Shown in pieces: positions 28,280 to 37,359 of a stretch of DNA of 64,000 nt (position 1 is its first letter; every line of letters starts with the position of its first letter). Made by a program: the position numbers and the translations under genes. The DNA comes from Affinirhizobium lemnae (GTDB lineage Bacteria > Pseudomonadota > Alphaproteobacteria > Rhizobiales > Rhizobiaceae), in NCBI RefSeq assembly GCF_022968395.1, contig NZ_JALJQZ010000005.1, positions 62,001 through 126,000 of the forward strand. Reading direction: 5' to 3'. Below the pieces are notes generated by a model, which saw nothing but the letters and a program-made list of their open reading frames with translations, did not search any database and was not told the DNA's origin.

Positions 28280-29120
28280 GCCCTTCTCCTACGGCTACAT
28301 GCTGGATGCCATCTGGGTCAGTGCGCTGGTCGGCGGGGTGTGCGGCTTTCTCTCCGCCTACCTCATGCTCAAAGGCTGGTCGCTGATCGGCGATGCCCTG
28401 TCCCATGCCATCGTGCCGGGCGTTGCAGGGGCCTATATGCTGGGCCTGCCCTTCGCGCTGGGCGCCTTTATGTCCGGCGGACTGGCGGCGGGGGCCATGC
28501 TGTTTCTCAACCAACGCACGCGCCTAAAGGAAGATGCGATCATCGGCCTGATCTTCACATCCTTCTTCGGGCTTGGCCTGTTCATGGTGTCGCTCTCGCC
28601 CACCTCGGTGAACATCCAGACCATCGTGCTCGGCAATATTCTGGCCATCACCCCGGAAGACAAGCTGCAATTGCTGCTGATCGGCGGCATCAGCCTCTTG
28701 ATTCTGAGCCTGAAGTGGAAGGATCTGATGGTGGCCTTCTTCGATGAGAACCATGCCCGCACCATCGGTTTGAGGCCGGATCTGCTGAAGGTTCTGTTCT
28801 TCACTCTGCTGGCCGCATCAACAGTTGCGGCGCTTCAAACAGTGGGCGCCTTTCTCGTCGTTGCCATGGTGGTAACGCCCGGTGCGACCGCCTATCTGCT
28901 GACCGACCGCTTCGAGAAACTCATCGCCATGGCCGCTGGGATCGGCGCCGTCACAAGCTTCGTGGGCGCCTATGCGAGCTATTTCCTCAACGGTGCCACC
29001 GGCGGCATCATCGTCGTGCTGCAAACGCTGATCTTCCTCACAGCCTTCGTGTTTGCGCCCAAACATGGCGTGCTGGCGGCCCGTCGGCGCCGCAGACTAA
29101 CACTGCAGGAGACGGCATGA
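28260..29120 (+). CDS. sitC: Mn/Fe ABC transporter permease
   Basis: A 286-residue membrane protein of the ABC-3 family with about eight TM segments. It has the conserved early block [22 protein letters not shown] that is also present in SitD. The ATG at 28260 matches the family start; an upstream in-frame start at 28185 would extend it through sitB. It overlaps sitB by 20 nt and sitD by 4 nt. Confidence 0.92.
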   Translation: MLQTLLEPFSYGYMLDAIWVSALVGGVCGFLSAYLMLKGWSLIGDALSHAIVPGVAGAYMLGLPFALGAFMSGGLAAGAMLFLNQRTRLKEDAIIGLIFTSFFGLGLFMVSLSPTSVNIQTIVLGNILAITPEDKLQLLLIGGISLLILSLKWKDLMVAFFDENHARTIGLRPDLLKVLFFTLLAASTVAALQTVGAFLVVAMVVTPGATAYLLTDRFEKLIAMAAGIGAVTSFVGAYASYFLNGATGGIIVVLQTLIFLTAFVFAPKHGVLAARRRRRLTLQETA

Positions 29121-29956
29121 GCGCGTTCCTCGAATGGGTCATCCTGCCCTTCCAGCTTCCTTTCATGCAGAACGCCTTTCTGGTGACACTGATGATCTGC
29201 ATTCCCATGGCCATGCTCTCCTGCTTTCTGGTGTTGAAGGGCTGGTCACTGATGGGGGATGCGGTCTCTCACGCCGTACTTCCGGGTGTAGTGCTGGCCT
29301 ACATGCTCTCTTTGCCATTGGCATTGGGCGCCTTCGTTGCCGGGCTCGTCTGCGCCATCGGCACCGGCTTCATCAAGGAAAACAGCCGCATCAAGGAAGA
29401 TACCGTTCTCGGCATCGTCTTTTCCGGTATGTTCGGTCTCGGCCTCGTGATGTTTGTTGCCGTGAAAAGCGACGTGCATCTCGATCACATCCTGTTTGGC
29501 GACATGCTGGGAATCGGGCCTGCCGACCTGCTGCAGTCTGGATTGATCGCTCTGGCCGCAACACTCTTTCTGGTGATCTTGCGAAAAGACCTGCTGCTGC
29601 ACGCCTTCGATGCCCAGCATGCCAAAGCGATCGGCCTTCCAGTCACAATACTGCATTATGGCTTGCTAACGGTCCTGTCTCTGACAGTTGTGGGCGCGCT
29701 GACAGCGGTTGGCATCATTCTCGCGGTCGCATTTCTGGTGGCGCCGGGTGCAATCGCCTATCTGCTGGCCCGTCGCTTCCACGCCATGCTTCTGACGTCC
29801 GTTGCCGTTGCAGTCGGCTGCTCGTTCGTGGGCATCTATGCGAGCTTCTTCATCGATAGTGCGCCAGCCCCCACCATCGTTCTATTGATGACGGTAGTGT
29901 TCATCCTGGCCTTCCTTCGCAACAGTTTTCAGGCACGAACGCTCTCCAAGGCATAA
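29117..29956 (+). CDS. sitD: Mn/Fe ABC transporter permease
   Basis: A 279-residue ABC-3 family permease paralogous to SitC, with LKGWSLMGDAVSHAVLPGV and AVAFLVAPGAIAYLLA. Two separate permease genes (SitC, SitD) distinguish this system from ZnuABC, which has one. Last gene of the operon; it ends at the bidirectional terminator shared with transaldolase. Confidence 0.92.
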   Translation: MSAFLEWVILPFQLPFMQNAFLVTLMICIPMAMLSCFLVLKGWSLMGDAVSHAVLPGVVLAYMLSLPLALGAFVAGLVCAIGTGFIKENSRIKEDTVLGIVFSGMFGLGLVMFVAVKSDVHLDHILFGDMLGIGPADLLQSGLIALAATLFLVILRKDLLLHAFDAQHAKAIGLPVTILHYGLLTVLSLTVVGALTAVGIILAVAFLVAPGAIAYLLARRFHAMLLTSVAVAVGCSFVGIYASFFIDSAPAPTIVLLMTVVFILAFLRNSFQARTLSKA

Positions 29957-29986
29957 AAAACGGCCCGTTCGAAACAGGCCGCTTTA
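29955..29986. terminator. bidirectional terminator between sitD and tal
   Basis: CGGCC (29961-29965) and GGCCG (29977-29981), with an inner GTT/AAC pairing, form a hairpin. Six As lie on one side, which read as TTTTTT for minus-strand tal, and CTTTATT lies on the other. Confidence 0.75.
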
Positions 29987-30006
29987 TTCGTCTCAACGTG
30001 AGGGCA

Positions 30007-30966
30007 TCAGGCGGCAGCCAGTTCTTTCTTCACCATCTCGCGCAGGGCCACGAGATCCTTCGCAAACAGGCGAATGCCTTCCGACAGCTTTTCCGTCGCC
30101 ATCGCGTCCTCGTTCAGCATCCAGCGGAACTTCTTCTCGTCGATCGGCTGGAATGCATCTTCGGTGATGTTGTCCGGCGAAAGCTTCCGTTCAAGCGTGC
30201 CTTCAGCCTTGTCCAGCTCGTCCAGCAGCGCAGGGCTGATCGTCAGGCGGTCGCAACCTGCCAGCGCCTCGATTTCGCCAGCATTGCGGAAAGACGCACC
30301 CATGACGATCGTCTTAATATCATTGGCCTTGTAGTAATTGTAGATCTGGCGCACGGAAACGACGCCCGGATCGGTCTCTGCCGTGTAATCCTGACCTGTC
30401 GATTTCTTGTACCAGTCGAGAATACGACCGACGAACGGCGAAATGAGGAACACCTTCGCATCGGCACAGGCGATGGCCTGAGCCTTGGAGAACAGAAGTG
30501 TCAGGTTGCAGTCGATGCCTTCCGTCTGCAGAACTTCGGCCGCCTTGATGCCTTCCCAGGTGGAGGCGAGCTTGATCAGGATACGATCCCGCTCGATGCC
30601 GCGCTCCTTGTAGGCGGCAATGATGCCCTGCGCCTTTGCAATCGAGGCCTCTGTGTCGAAGGAGAGGTCTGCATCCACTTCCGTGGAAACGCGACCGGGC
30701 ACCAGTTCTGCCAGAGCTGCACCAACAGAAATTGCCAGACGATCGGCAACGGCAGCCACCACAGCATCGGACGATCCGTTCTGGCTCTTTCCCCAGGTAA
30801 TCGCTTCCTTGACCTTGTCGGCGAAAGCCGGGGTGCCCAGCGCCTTGAGTACGATCGTGGGATTGGTGGTGCAATCCACCGGCTTCAGACGCGCAACCGC
30901 CTCGATATCGCCCGTATCGGCGACCACCGTGGTCATGGCGCGGAGTTGTTCAAGTTTGGATGCCAT
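30007..30966 (-). CDS. tal: transaldolase
   Basis: A 319-residue TalB-type enzyme of the pentose phosphate pathway that transfers dihydroxyacetone units between sugar phosphates. Recognised from the N-terminal [20 protein letters not shown], the Schiff-base Lys in [21 protein letters not shown] and FISPFVGRI-type sequence ([14 protein letters not shown]). It would handle xylulose-5-phosphate products from xylAB. Single gene, divergent from a SorC regulator. Confidence 0.95.
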   Translation of the reverse strand: MASKLEQLRAMTTVVADTGDIEAVARLKPVDCTTNPTIVLKALGTPAFADKVKEAITWGKSQNGSSDAVVAAVADRLAISVGAALAELVPGRVSTEVDADLSFDTEASIAKAQGIIAAYKERGIERDRILIKLASTWEGIKAAEVLQTEGIDCNLTLLFSKAQAIACADAKVFLISPFVGRILDWYKKSTGQDYTAETDPGVVSVRQIYNYYKANDIKTIVMGASFRNAGEIEALAGCDRLTISPALLDELDKAEGTLERKLSPDNITEDAFQPIDEKKFRWMLNEDAMATEKLSEGIRLFAKDLVALREMVKKELAAA

Positions 30967-31134
30967 CCGATGTTCCTAACGCTTTCATTTGCGGTCGGAG
31001 AGTCTGCTCTCCCATGAGTCTACTATGTGCGCGCTCACACGCTGAAGTCAAGACATTTGCTGAATGGATTTGACATTTGTTTCATCTCAACAGATAGTTC
31101 CGACGAAACATATCAACGGATAACAGCAGGCGCA
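30967..31134. promoter_or_regulatory. tal-sorC divergent regulatory region
   Basis: 168 bp with two visible signals. A hairpin/palindrome GGAGAG-TCTG-CTCTCC lies at 30997-31012 on the tal side. Two direct repeats GACATTTGCT and GACATTTGTT (starting at 31052 and 31072, exactly 20 bp or two helical turns apart) lie on the regulator side. The second repeat overlaps TTGACA, a possible -35 box. They are candidate binding sites for the SorC protein. Confidence 0.45.
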
Positions 31135-32109
31135 GTGGCAAAGCTCAGACGCGAAACGCATCAGGCCTATTCGGAAGCCGCATCCCTTCGGTTGCGCGCC
31201 GCATGGCTCTATTACAATCAGGGCCTGACGCAAAAGGATGTCGCAGAAAAGCTCGGCATCAGCCGCTCCACCGTCATTCGCATGCTGGACGAGGCCTTGA
31301 AGCGGTCCGAGGTTCAGATCTGGATTAGCGAGGGGATCGATGATTGCGTCGAACTCGCCGTCAAGCTCGAAAAGGCCTACGGGCTGGATGAGGCCATCGT
31401 CGTACCGGCACCGGATCGATCCAATGCGGGTGGCATTGCAAAGGCGGTCGGTCTAGCGCTTGGCCATTTCCTGACGGAAGTGGTGGCCGATGATATGACA
31501 ATCGGCGTCGGCTGGGGCCGAACCATGACCGCCTCGCTTTCCGGCTTTCGCCCGCCGCGGCGGGAGAACTGCAAGGTGGTTTCCCTGCTCGGTGGCATTG
31601 TTGCCGTGCACCAAACCAACCCTATCGACTACACCTGGCGCCTTGCCAGCCAGTTGGGGGCGGAGTGTTATATGTTCCTTGCGCCGCTCCTGGTGGATTC
31701 CGTTCAGACCAAACGGGCGCTTATCGAACAATGCGGTCTGAAAACCATCTACGATCTTGCCGAAAATCTCGATCTTGCCATCGTTTCCTGCGGCGATATC
31801 GGCCCGCACTCGACTTCGCTGTCAGAGGGCTTCATCTCGAAGACTGAGCTTCAGGATCTGATTGAGGCGGGCTGCGTCTGCGACACCATGTTCAATTTCC
31901 TGGACGCCGAAGGCCGCACGATCGATCATCCCATCAACGAGCGGGTCATGTCCGTCGATCTGGATACTCTGAAGAAGGCAAAGCACATCGTGCTATCCTC
32001 GGGCGGGGCCCACCGCGCCCATGCCATTCTCGCCACCATCCGCCGCATCGGCTGCAATACGCTGATTACCGATGAGGGCGCCGCGCGGGCATTGCTCGCT
32101 AAAGGCTAA
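31135..32109 (+). CDS. SorC-family (sugar-binding) transcriptional regulator
   Basis: A 324-residue regulator. An N-terminal helix-turn-helix (YYNQGLTQKDVAEKLGISRS) is followed by the SorC sugar/phosphosugar-binding domain, with IGVGWGRTMTASLSGF, VVSLLGGI and the end block INERVMSVDLDTLK. SorC proteins control polyol and sugar operons (erythritol, sorbitol, deoxyribose). The GTG at 31135 is chosen because the 36 residues upstream are not homologous; an ATG at 31027 is possible. Its target is unclear; the divergent tal gene is a candidate. Confidence 0.85.
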   Translation: MAKLRRETHQAYSEAASLRLRAAWLYYNQGLTQKDVAEKLGISRSTVIRMLDEALKRSEVQIWISEGIDDCVELAVKLEKAYGLDEAIVVPAPDRSNAGGIAKAVGLALGHFLTEVVADDMTIGVGWGRTMTASLSGFRPPRRENCKVVSLLGGIVAVHQTNPIDYTWRLASQLGAECYMFLAPLLVDSVQTKRALIEQCGLKTIYDLAENLDLAIVSCGDIGPHSTSLSEGFISKTELQDLIEAGCVCDTMFNFLDAEGRTIDHPINERVMSVDLDTLKKAKHIVLSSGGAHRAHAILATIRRIGCNTLITDEGAARALLAKG

Positions 32110-32393
32110 ACCTCATCTGGCCACGCCTTGGCGCCATGTTGAACAAACAATATTTCGACCGCTTCCTCGTTAACACGGTAAGCGACGATATAAGACGTTC
32201 CGCTTATGACGAGTTCCCTCGTTCCCGGAATCTATCCGATACGACCAGCAAATGGATTGTCGGACAGCAGCTGTTCGATCCGCGAGTGGATCACTCGAAC
32301 GAGCTGCGCGGCAGCACGGGGATTGCGCTCAGCCACAAAATCACCGATCGCCTCAAGCTCGCGAAGGTAACGCCGCGTCCAGACGATTTTCAC
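32106..32393 (-). pseudogene. ParE/RelE-superfamily toxin interrupted by an in-frame amber codon
   Basis: Reading from the GTG at 32393 gives VKIVWTRRYLRELEAIG..., then RIEQLLSDNPFAGRIG, and then a TAG stop at 32234-32232 (54 codons). The same frame continues without another stop as IPGTRELVISGTSYIVAYRV...VEILFVQHGAKAW to a TAG at 32108-32106. The joined 95-codon product has the normal length and the conserved RxPGTRELVxSGTxYIVAYRV block of ParE toxins. The toxin therefore appears inactivated by a nonsense mutation at the Arg/Gln position before IPGTRE. It starts 2 nt after the antitoxin stop, and its true stop overlaps the end of the convergent sorC gene. Confidence 0.82.
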
Positions 32394-32395
32394 GC

Positions 32396-32632
32396 TCAAA
32401 CCGGATCATACTTGGTCAGTACACGAGAAATCTCATCCTCGGATGCGAACTCTCCACTGTCCGCCTCGTCAAGGCCAGATTGAACTCCCGCGATCCAACG
32501 CTCCTGCCAGGCAAGAGACCGGCCATTGGCGAGAGCGTCTTCAATGATTTGACTTCTGGTAAGCCGCGAGCGCTCCGCCAAGAGATCGATGCGGCGGCTG
32601 ATATCGTCAGAAAGTTCAATACTACTTTTCAT
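32396..32632 (-). CDS. ParD/CopG-type (ribbon-helix-helix) antitoxin
   Basis: A 78-residue protein with an N-terminal ribbon-helix-helix pattern (SSIELSDDISRRIDLLAERS...TRSQIIEDAL). Its acidic C-terminal tail (DEADSGEFASEDEISRVL) would wrap the toxin. It is intact, unlike the toxin gene that follows 2 nt later. With a disabled partner it may survive as a solitary antitoxin or as a regulator of its own promoter. Confidence 0.82.
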   Translation of the reverse strand: MKSSIELSDDISRRIDLLAERSRLTRSQIIEDALANGRSLAWQERWIAGVQSGLDEADSGEFASEDEISRVLTKYDPV

Positions 32633-32673
32633 CGTCGAATGATCTCACAAGAGAACCGCTGCATCAAGTTCCC

Positions 32674-33558
32674 TCACCCCTTCCCCGCTTCCCAGCCGAG
32701 AATGGCGCGCTTGCGCGTAAGGCCCCAGTGATAGCCGGTCAGAGCGCCGCTTTTGCCGAGCGCCCGATGGCATGGAACCACGAAGGAGATCGGGTTGCGC
32801 CCGATGGCAGCTCCCACTGCGCGGCTGGCTGTCGGCTGACCTATATCGCGCGCCACATCGGAATAGGTCACAGCCTTGCCGAAGGGTATTTTCAACAGAC
32901 TTTGCCAGACCCGGATCTGGAAATCCGACCCAATGAGAACCACGCGCAACGGCTCTTCGCAGGCCCACCTTCGAGCGTCGAAAACACGGGAGACATAGGG
33001 CGCGGTCGTCTCTGGCTCCTCGACGTAAAGGGCATTCGGCCAGCGCCGTGCCATGTCGTGAAAACAGGCATCGCGTCCACCCTCGTCATCCGTAAAGGCC
33101 AGTCCCGCAAGCCCTCGATCTGTAACCATCACCAGCGCCAGCCCGAAGGGTGACGGATGGAAACCATAGCGCATGGTCAGTCCACCGCCTTTTGCCTTCC
33201 ACTCTCCCGGGCTCATGGCTTCGTGCGTCACGAAAAGATCATGCAACCGGCTGGGGCCGGACAGGCCAACCTCCAGCGAGGTTTCCAGAAGCGGAAGCTC
33301 CTCCTGATGCAGCAACCGTTTGGCGTGGTCCAGCGTCACCGCCTGCAGAAAGGCCTTCGGTGAAAGCCCCGCCCAACGCGTGAACACCTTTTGCAATTGC
33401 GTAGGCGATTGGCCGAGTTCTGCTGCGATCGCGCCCAGCGATGGCTGCTCGCGATAATCAAGAGTGATCAGCTCGATGACCTGCTTGACGATGGCATAGT
33501 CTTCGCCAGAGGGCGTAATGTCGTTAACCGTTTCGGGCGCGGGCGAGAATGCGTTCAT
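32674..33558 (-). CDS. AraC-type HTH fused to methylated-DNA-protein-cysteine methyltransferase
   Basis: A 294-residue protein. An AraC-like DNA-binding domain (about 20-125; LGAIAAELGQSPTQLQKVFTRW) is followed by the Ogt/MGMT domain, with TYSDVARDIGQPTASRAVG and the acceptor-cysteine motif VVPCHRAL. It transfers the methyl group from O6-methylguanine to its own Cys. Compared with E. coli Ada, the N-terminal zinc/methylphosphotriester domain is missing, so it can repair O6-methylguanine but should not use the classical Ada switch. Confidence 0.9.
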   Translation of the reverse strand: MNAFSPAPETVNDITPSGEDYAIVKQVIELITLDYREQPSLGAIAAELGQSPTQLQKVFTRWAGLSPKAFLQAVTLDHAKRLLHQEELPLLETSLEVGLSGPSRLHDLFVTHEAMSPGEWKAKGGGLTMRYGFHPSPFGLALVMVTDRGLAGLAFTDDEGGRDACFHDMARRWPNALYVEEPETTAPYVSRVFDARRWACEEPLRVVLIGSDFQIRVWQSLLKIPFGKAVTYSDVARDIGQPTASRAVGAAIGRNPISFVVPCHRALGKSGALTGYHWGLTRKRAILGWEAGKG

Positions 33559-33644
33559 AGCAGAGTTCCTATTCGTCGGCGCAATTCATCACGCCGGCGC
33601 GCGACACGCCACCCGTTTCTTGCTTAACGAGAAACAGGTAAATA

Positions 33645-34139
33645 TCAGATCCGCTGCTTCACCGTCGCCAGTGCGGAACGAAAGGCCTTTGCAAAGCTTT
33701 CCCGATCATCAGGGTTCAGGAAGGATCCGATATCCGTATGCCGCCCCTCTCCCGTCACATGCATGGAGGTAATGCCGAACTCGTGGTGACGGCGTACTCT
33801 GAATCTCGCCCAGAAGGGGTTGAAGCTGTGCTCGACCACGCGCCCGGCAGGCGAAAATTTGCGGACGGAAACACTGGTCCGCGAGACGGTCACCTCTTCG
33901 CGCGCCCGCCCTGAGCGATAGTTCAGCAGGAAAGCACCCCATAGCAAAAGGAAATCCAGGCCGAAGAAAAGCCCGATCGGCCAAGCCCCTGTCGCGAGGA
34001 AGAAGATCGCATGCAGCATGCAAATGGCGCCGCTGATGGCCAGCATGATGCGGAAACCGCGTGACCCAAGGGAGCGATACGGAGTGAGTTCCGCGGAAAA
34101 AACCGGTTGTTCTTCTGTCGCCTGCACGTTGCCTTCCAT
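33645..34139 (-). CDS. DUF2244 membrane protein
   Basis: A 164-residue protein with two closely spaced hydrophobic segments near residues 25-70 (MLAISGAICMLHAIFFLATG and a following LFFGLDFLLLWGAFLLNY) and a cytosolic beta-rich C-terminus. This is the layout of the DUF2244 family common in alphaproteobacteria. It is divergent from nth, a frequent arrangement. The start at 34139 gives the family length; the frame is open upstream. Function unknown. Confidence 0.78.
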   Translation of the reverse strand: MEGNVQATEEQPVFSAELTPYRSLGSRGFRIMLAISGAICMLHAIFFLATGAWPIGLFFGLDFLLLWGAFLLNYRSGRAREEVTVSRTSVSVRKFSPAGRVVEHSFNPFWARFRVRRHHEFGITSMHVTGEGRHTDIGSFLNPDDRESFAKAFRSALATVKQRI

Positions 34140-34189
34140 CCTCTGCCTTGCGATACAAGCCATATGGCAACTCTTGAAACCTAATCCAC

Positions 34190-34954
34190 ATGCAAACCAG
34201 ACAAAAGTCAAATGGCGCGGCGAGAAGCCGCAGACATGCCCGCACCGCCTATAACAAGGCAGAACTGGAAGAAATCTTCCGTAGGTTCTCGATCCAGAGA
34301 CCGGAACCGAAGGGCGAACTGGAACATGTGAACCCGTTTACACTCGTGGTGGCGGTGGCTCTATCCGCCCAGGCAACCGATGTCGGGGTCAATCGCGCCA
34401 CGCGCAAACTGTTCCAGATTGCCGATACGCCGGAAAAAATGCTGGCGCTCGGCGAAGACGGAGTCATAGAGCACATCAAGACCATTGGGCTTTATCGCAA
34501 CAAGGCAAAAAACGTCATCGCGCTCTGTCGAATGCTGATTGATGAATTCGGCAGTGAAGTGCCAAAGACGCGCGAAGAACTGATGCGTTTGCCGGGCGTA
34601 GGTCGCAAGACGGCCAACGTCGTTATGTCGATGGCCTTCGGCATTCCAACATTGGCCGTCGATACCCATGTTTTCCGTATAGCCAACCGCATCAAGCTGG
34701 CTCCGGGCACGACCCCGGATGCAGTGGAGGAAAACCTGCTGCGGGTGATCCCGAAGGATTATCTCTTACACGCGCACCACTGGCTGATCCTGCATGGACG
34801 CTACACCTGCAAGGCGCGCAAGCCGGAATGCGAAACTTGCGTCATTGCCGATCTCTGCCGCTATCCCGCCAAGACGAACGATATTCCGGCTGTCCTTGAG
34901 GAATTACCCGCGCAGATGATTGGCGCTTCCAGTCTGGCCGACGAGAGTGAATGA
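34190..34954 (+). CDS. nth: endonuclease III (DNA glycosylase/AP lyase)
   Basis: A 254-residue base-excision repair enzyme. The helix-hairpin-helix with catalytic Lys reads LPGVGRKTANVV, and the catalytic Asp is in AVDTHVFRIANR. A 4Fe-4S cluster loop C-x6-C-x2-C-x5-C is seen in CKARKPECETCVIADLC. It removes oxidised pyrimidines. The N-terminus is basic and slightly longer than in E. coli. The 3' end overlaps the convergent EI24 gene by 51 nt. Confidence 0.95.
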   Translation: MQTRQKSNGAARSRRHARTAYNKAELEEIFRRFSIQRPEPKGELEHVNPFTLVVAVALSAQATDVGVNRATRKLFQIADTPEKMLALGEDGVIEHIKTIGLYRNKAKNVIALCRMLIDEFGSEVPKTREELMRLPGVGRKTANVVMSMAFGIPTLAVDTHVFRIANRIKLAPGTTPDAVEENLLRVIPKDYLLHAHHWLILHGRYTCKARKPECETCVIADLCRYPAKTNDIPAVLEELPAQMIGASSLADESE

Positions 34955-35653
34955 CGGATCGCGGCGGCTGATCGCCTTGTGAAGGTGCACCATCAGCCCC
35001 GCCGCAAACAGGGGCGTCAGCAGATTGACGAATGGGATAGCCAGGAATGCCGCGATCAGAAGGCCCGCCAGAAACACCGTCCCCTTATGTTTCTGGCGAA
35101 AGGCCTTGGCTTCCGGCGGTGTGCGAAAGCGCATGGCGGCGAATTCGAAGAATTCACGCCCCAGCAGGTAACCGTTCACGAGGAAGAAGGCGAGAAGATT
35201 GACGCCTGGAATGAACAGCAGAAACAGGGCGATGATATTGCCGACGATGACAACTCCGAGAAATTGCACGGATTCCAGAATGGCGCGGCCAAGCGGTAGG
35301 GCCATACCGGGTGCATCTAAGGCATAGTCCCGCTTCTCGACCACCTCCGCCACATCATCCAGAAACAGACCGGCAATCAGCGCTGTGATGGGCGCAATCA
35401 GAAGCGCTAGCCCGAGTGCCAGTCCGATCCCGGCCAGGATGGCGAATAGGAAAGTCAGCCAGCCTGCCCAGTCCGGCACGGTCGGCATCAACTGCGCAAA
35501 ATACGGCCAGATATAAAGGGCGAAGACCTCCCGCAGGGCAAACCACAGGCCGATCAGCACCAGGATGGTCAAGCCCAGGACTTTCCAGAACACGGAGCGT
35601 GTTTCCTGCGCAAATAGGTTGATCAGCGATAGTCGCGCGGCATCGAAAAGCAT
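34904..35653 (-). CDS. EI24/CysZ-family membrane protein
   Basis: A 249-residue integral membrane protein with about four to five TM segments. It has the family layout: N-terminal RLSLINLFAQETRS, a long amphipathic middle, and FNFAAMRF/GREFFEFAAMRFRTPPEA near the C-terminal third. CysZ members take up sulfate; many alphaproteobacterial homologues are simply EI24-domain proteins of unknown role. The last 51 bp overlap the end of nth on the other strand. Confidence 0.78.
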   Translation of the reverse strand: MLFDAARLSLINLFAQETRSVFWKVLGLTILVLIGLWFALREVFALYIWPYFAQLMPTVPDWAGWLTFLFAILAGIGLALGLALLIAPITALIAGLFLDDVAEVVEKRDYALDAPGMALPLGRAILESVQFLGVVIVGNIIALFLLFIPGVNLLAFFLVNGYLLGREFFEFAAMRFRTPPEAKAFRQKHKGTVFLAGLLIAAFLAIPFVNLLTPLFAAGLMVHLHKAISRRDPSFTLVGQTGSANHLRG

Positions 35654-35726
35654 GGGTCGCGGCTCCTTTTGTTACCACCCATGTAGGAGGGGGAGATTTT
35701 TCAAACAAGCGGTGAGGCCGACTGAT

Positions 35727-37307
35727 TCAAATTCGTTCCAGTTCGGCCCGATGACGATGCATGACCAGGAAGCGCCTGTAGTCGCGGTCGTAAAGCTCCT
35801 TGCGCGCCGGATCGCACCGACGGATCGTTCCACCCTGATCCATCGTTCTGCCGGCATCCGCCATCGTTGCATTCATCCCGGCCGCCACGGATGCCGCCAT
35901 TGCGGAGCCCAGAAGCACCGCATCTGGCGCATGGGGGATACGGATGGCACGCCCCGTCACATCCGCATAAAGCTCCACAAGCAGTGGGTTATTAATGTGA
36001 CCTCCCCCGGCATGCAGCATGTCGAAACGATACCCGATCTCTTCCATCGCATCGAGAATATGCCGCAGGCCGAGAACCAGCGCAACACAGGTGCGCCAGT
36101 AGATCCGGCACAGACCGTCGAAACTTGTATCGAGCGTCAGCCCGCTCAGCACGCCAGTTGCACGCGGATTGGCAAGAGGAGAACGATTTCCGTGGAAGTC
36201 CGGAAGAATATGCAGGCCTTCTCCAAAACGCTCACCTTCTTGGGCCCGCAGAACGGTGATTCGATCAATGATTGACTGATGGCGCGCCGCGTCAGGCTCG
36301 CCGCCACTGGCATGCATTCGCACAATATGATCGAGAAGCGCTCCTGTGGCGGATTGACTACCCTCCATCAACCAGAAGTGATCGAGCGCCGCTTCGAAAA
36401 ATGGTCCCCAAAGCGACGCACCGTGACGTTGCGTCCTTGAAAAGGCGACCAGACAGCTGGATGTTCCGCCAATCAGTGCGGCGTTCCTTTCAAGTGCCTC
36501 ATCATTGTCCAGAACACCGGCGAGAAGGCCAAGCCCACCGGCATAGGCATCGATCAATCCCGCCGAAACAACGCATGCTTCATCAAGGCCAAGCTCTTGC
36601 GCAGCCTTTGCGTTGAGATTTCCGATGGCAGCTCCGGGCCCCGCACTATGGTCCGTAAGGCCGCCTCTTTCGCGAAAATCCTCCAGCCCGGCCCGAGCAA
36701 GAAAATCGAGATTCCAACCCTGTTGCTCGTGAGCAAGATAGTTCCATTTGGCGGTCAGCGTGCTGCGCGAACGAGTGGGAGATCCTGTCGCACGCCAGGT
36801 CATGAAATCGGCAAGATCGAAGAAGAAGCCAGACTTTTGCCACTGCTTCGGCATGTACCGCTTGAACCACATGAGTTTCGGGATCTGCATCTCGGGTGAA
36901 AGCGAGCCGCCGACATGATCGAGAACCGGATGGCCTGTCGCGTTCATTTCCTCGGCTTCAGCCACGGCACGGTGATCGAGCCAGACAATCGTATCGAAAC
37001 GCGGATCGCCCGTTTCTGAAACGCAGAGCGGCGCGCCTTGGCTATCGCGGATGACGAGAGAACAGGTCGCATCGAACCCCAGGCCAGCGATCTGCGAGGC
37101 TTTCAGTCCGGATAATGACAGGGCCTGGCGTACGGCATGGCAAGTCGCACGCCATATGTCTTCCGAATCGTGTTCGGCAAAATCGCCTGGTCCCCGCCGC
37201 ATTTCAATCGGGTGAAGGGCCTTTGCCAACATTCGACCGTCACGACTGAAAATGCCTGCGCGCGCACTGGTCGTCCCTATATCGACCGCGACCAGATACT
37301 CCCGCAT
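35727..37307 (-). CDS. FGGY-family carbohydrate kinase (ribulokinase-like)
   Basis: A 526-residue sugar kinase. The N-terminal phosphate loop is YLVAVDIGTTSARAGIFS; LGFDATCSLV, TVWLDHRA-like IVWLDHRAVAEA and the C-terminal HAGGGHINNPLLVELYADV are of the YpCarbK/D-ribulokinase type of FGGY kinases. It sits last in the polyol operon and probably phosphorylates the ketose made from the polyol. The ATG at 37307 matches the family; the frame is open for 28 further codons. It follows the HAD phosphatase gene by 52 bp. Confidence 0.88.
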   Translation of the reverse strand: MREYLVAVDIGTTSARAGIFSRDGRMLAKALHPIEMRRGPGDFAEHDSEDIWRATCHAVRQALSLSGLKASQIAGLGFDATCSLVIRDSQGAPLCVSETGDPRFDTIVWLDHRAVAEAEEMNATGHPVLDHVGGSLSPEMQIPKLMWFKRYMPKQWQKSGFFFDLADFMTWRATGSPTRSRSTLTAKWNYLAHEQQGWNLDFLARAGLEDFRERGGLTDHSAGPGAAIGNLNAKAAQELGLDEACVVSAGLIDAYAGGLGLLAGVLDNDEALERNAALIGGTSSCLVAFSRTQRHGASLWGPFFEAALDHFWLMEGSQSATGALLDHIVRMHASGGEPDAARHQSIIDRITVLRAQEGERFGEGLHILPDFHGNRSPLANPRATGVLSGLTLDTSFDGLCRIYWRTCVALVLGLRHILDAMEEIGYRFDMLHAGGGHINNPLLVELYADVTGRAIRIPHAPDAVLLGSAMAASVAAGMNATMADAGRTMDQGGTIRRCDPARKELYDRDYRRFLVMHRHRAELERI

Positions 37308-37359
37308 TAGGCTCTGCTTTCCATCCCGTTGGGCCCCCACCCTTGCATCAACGCCGATC

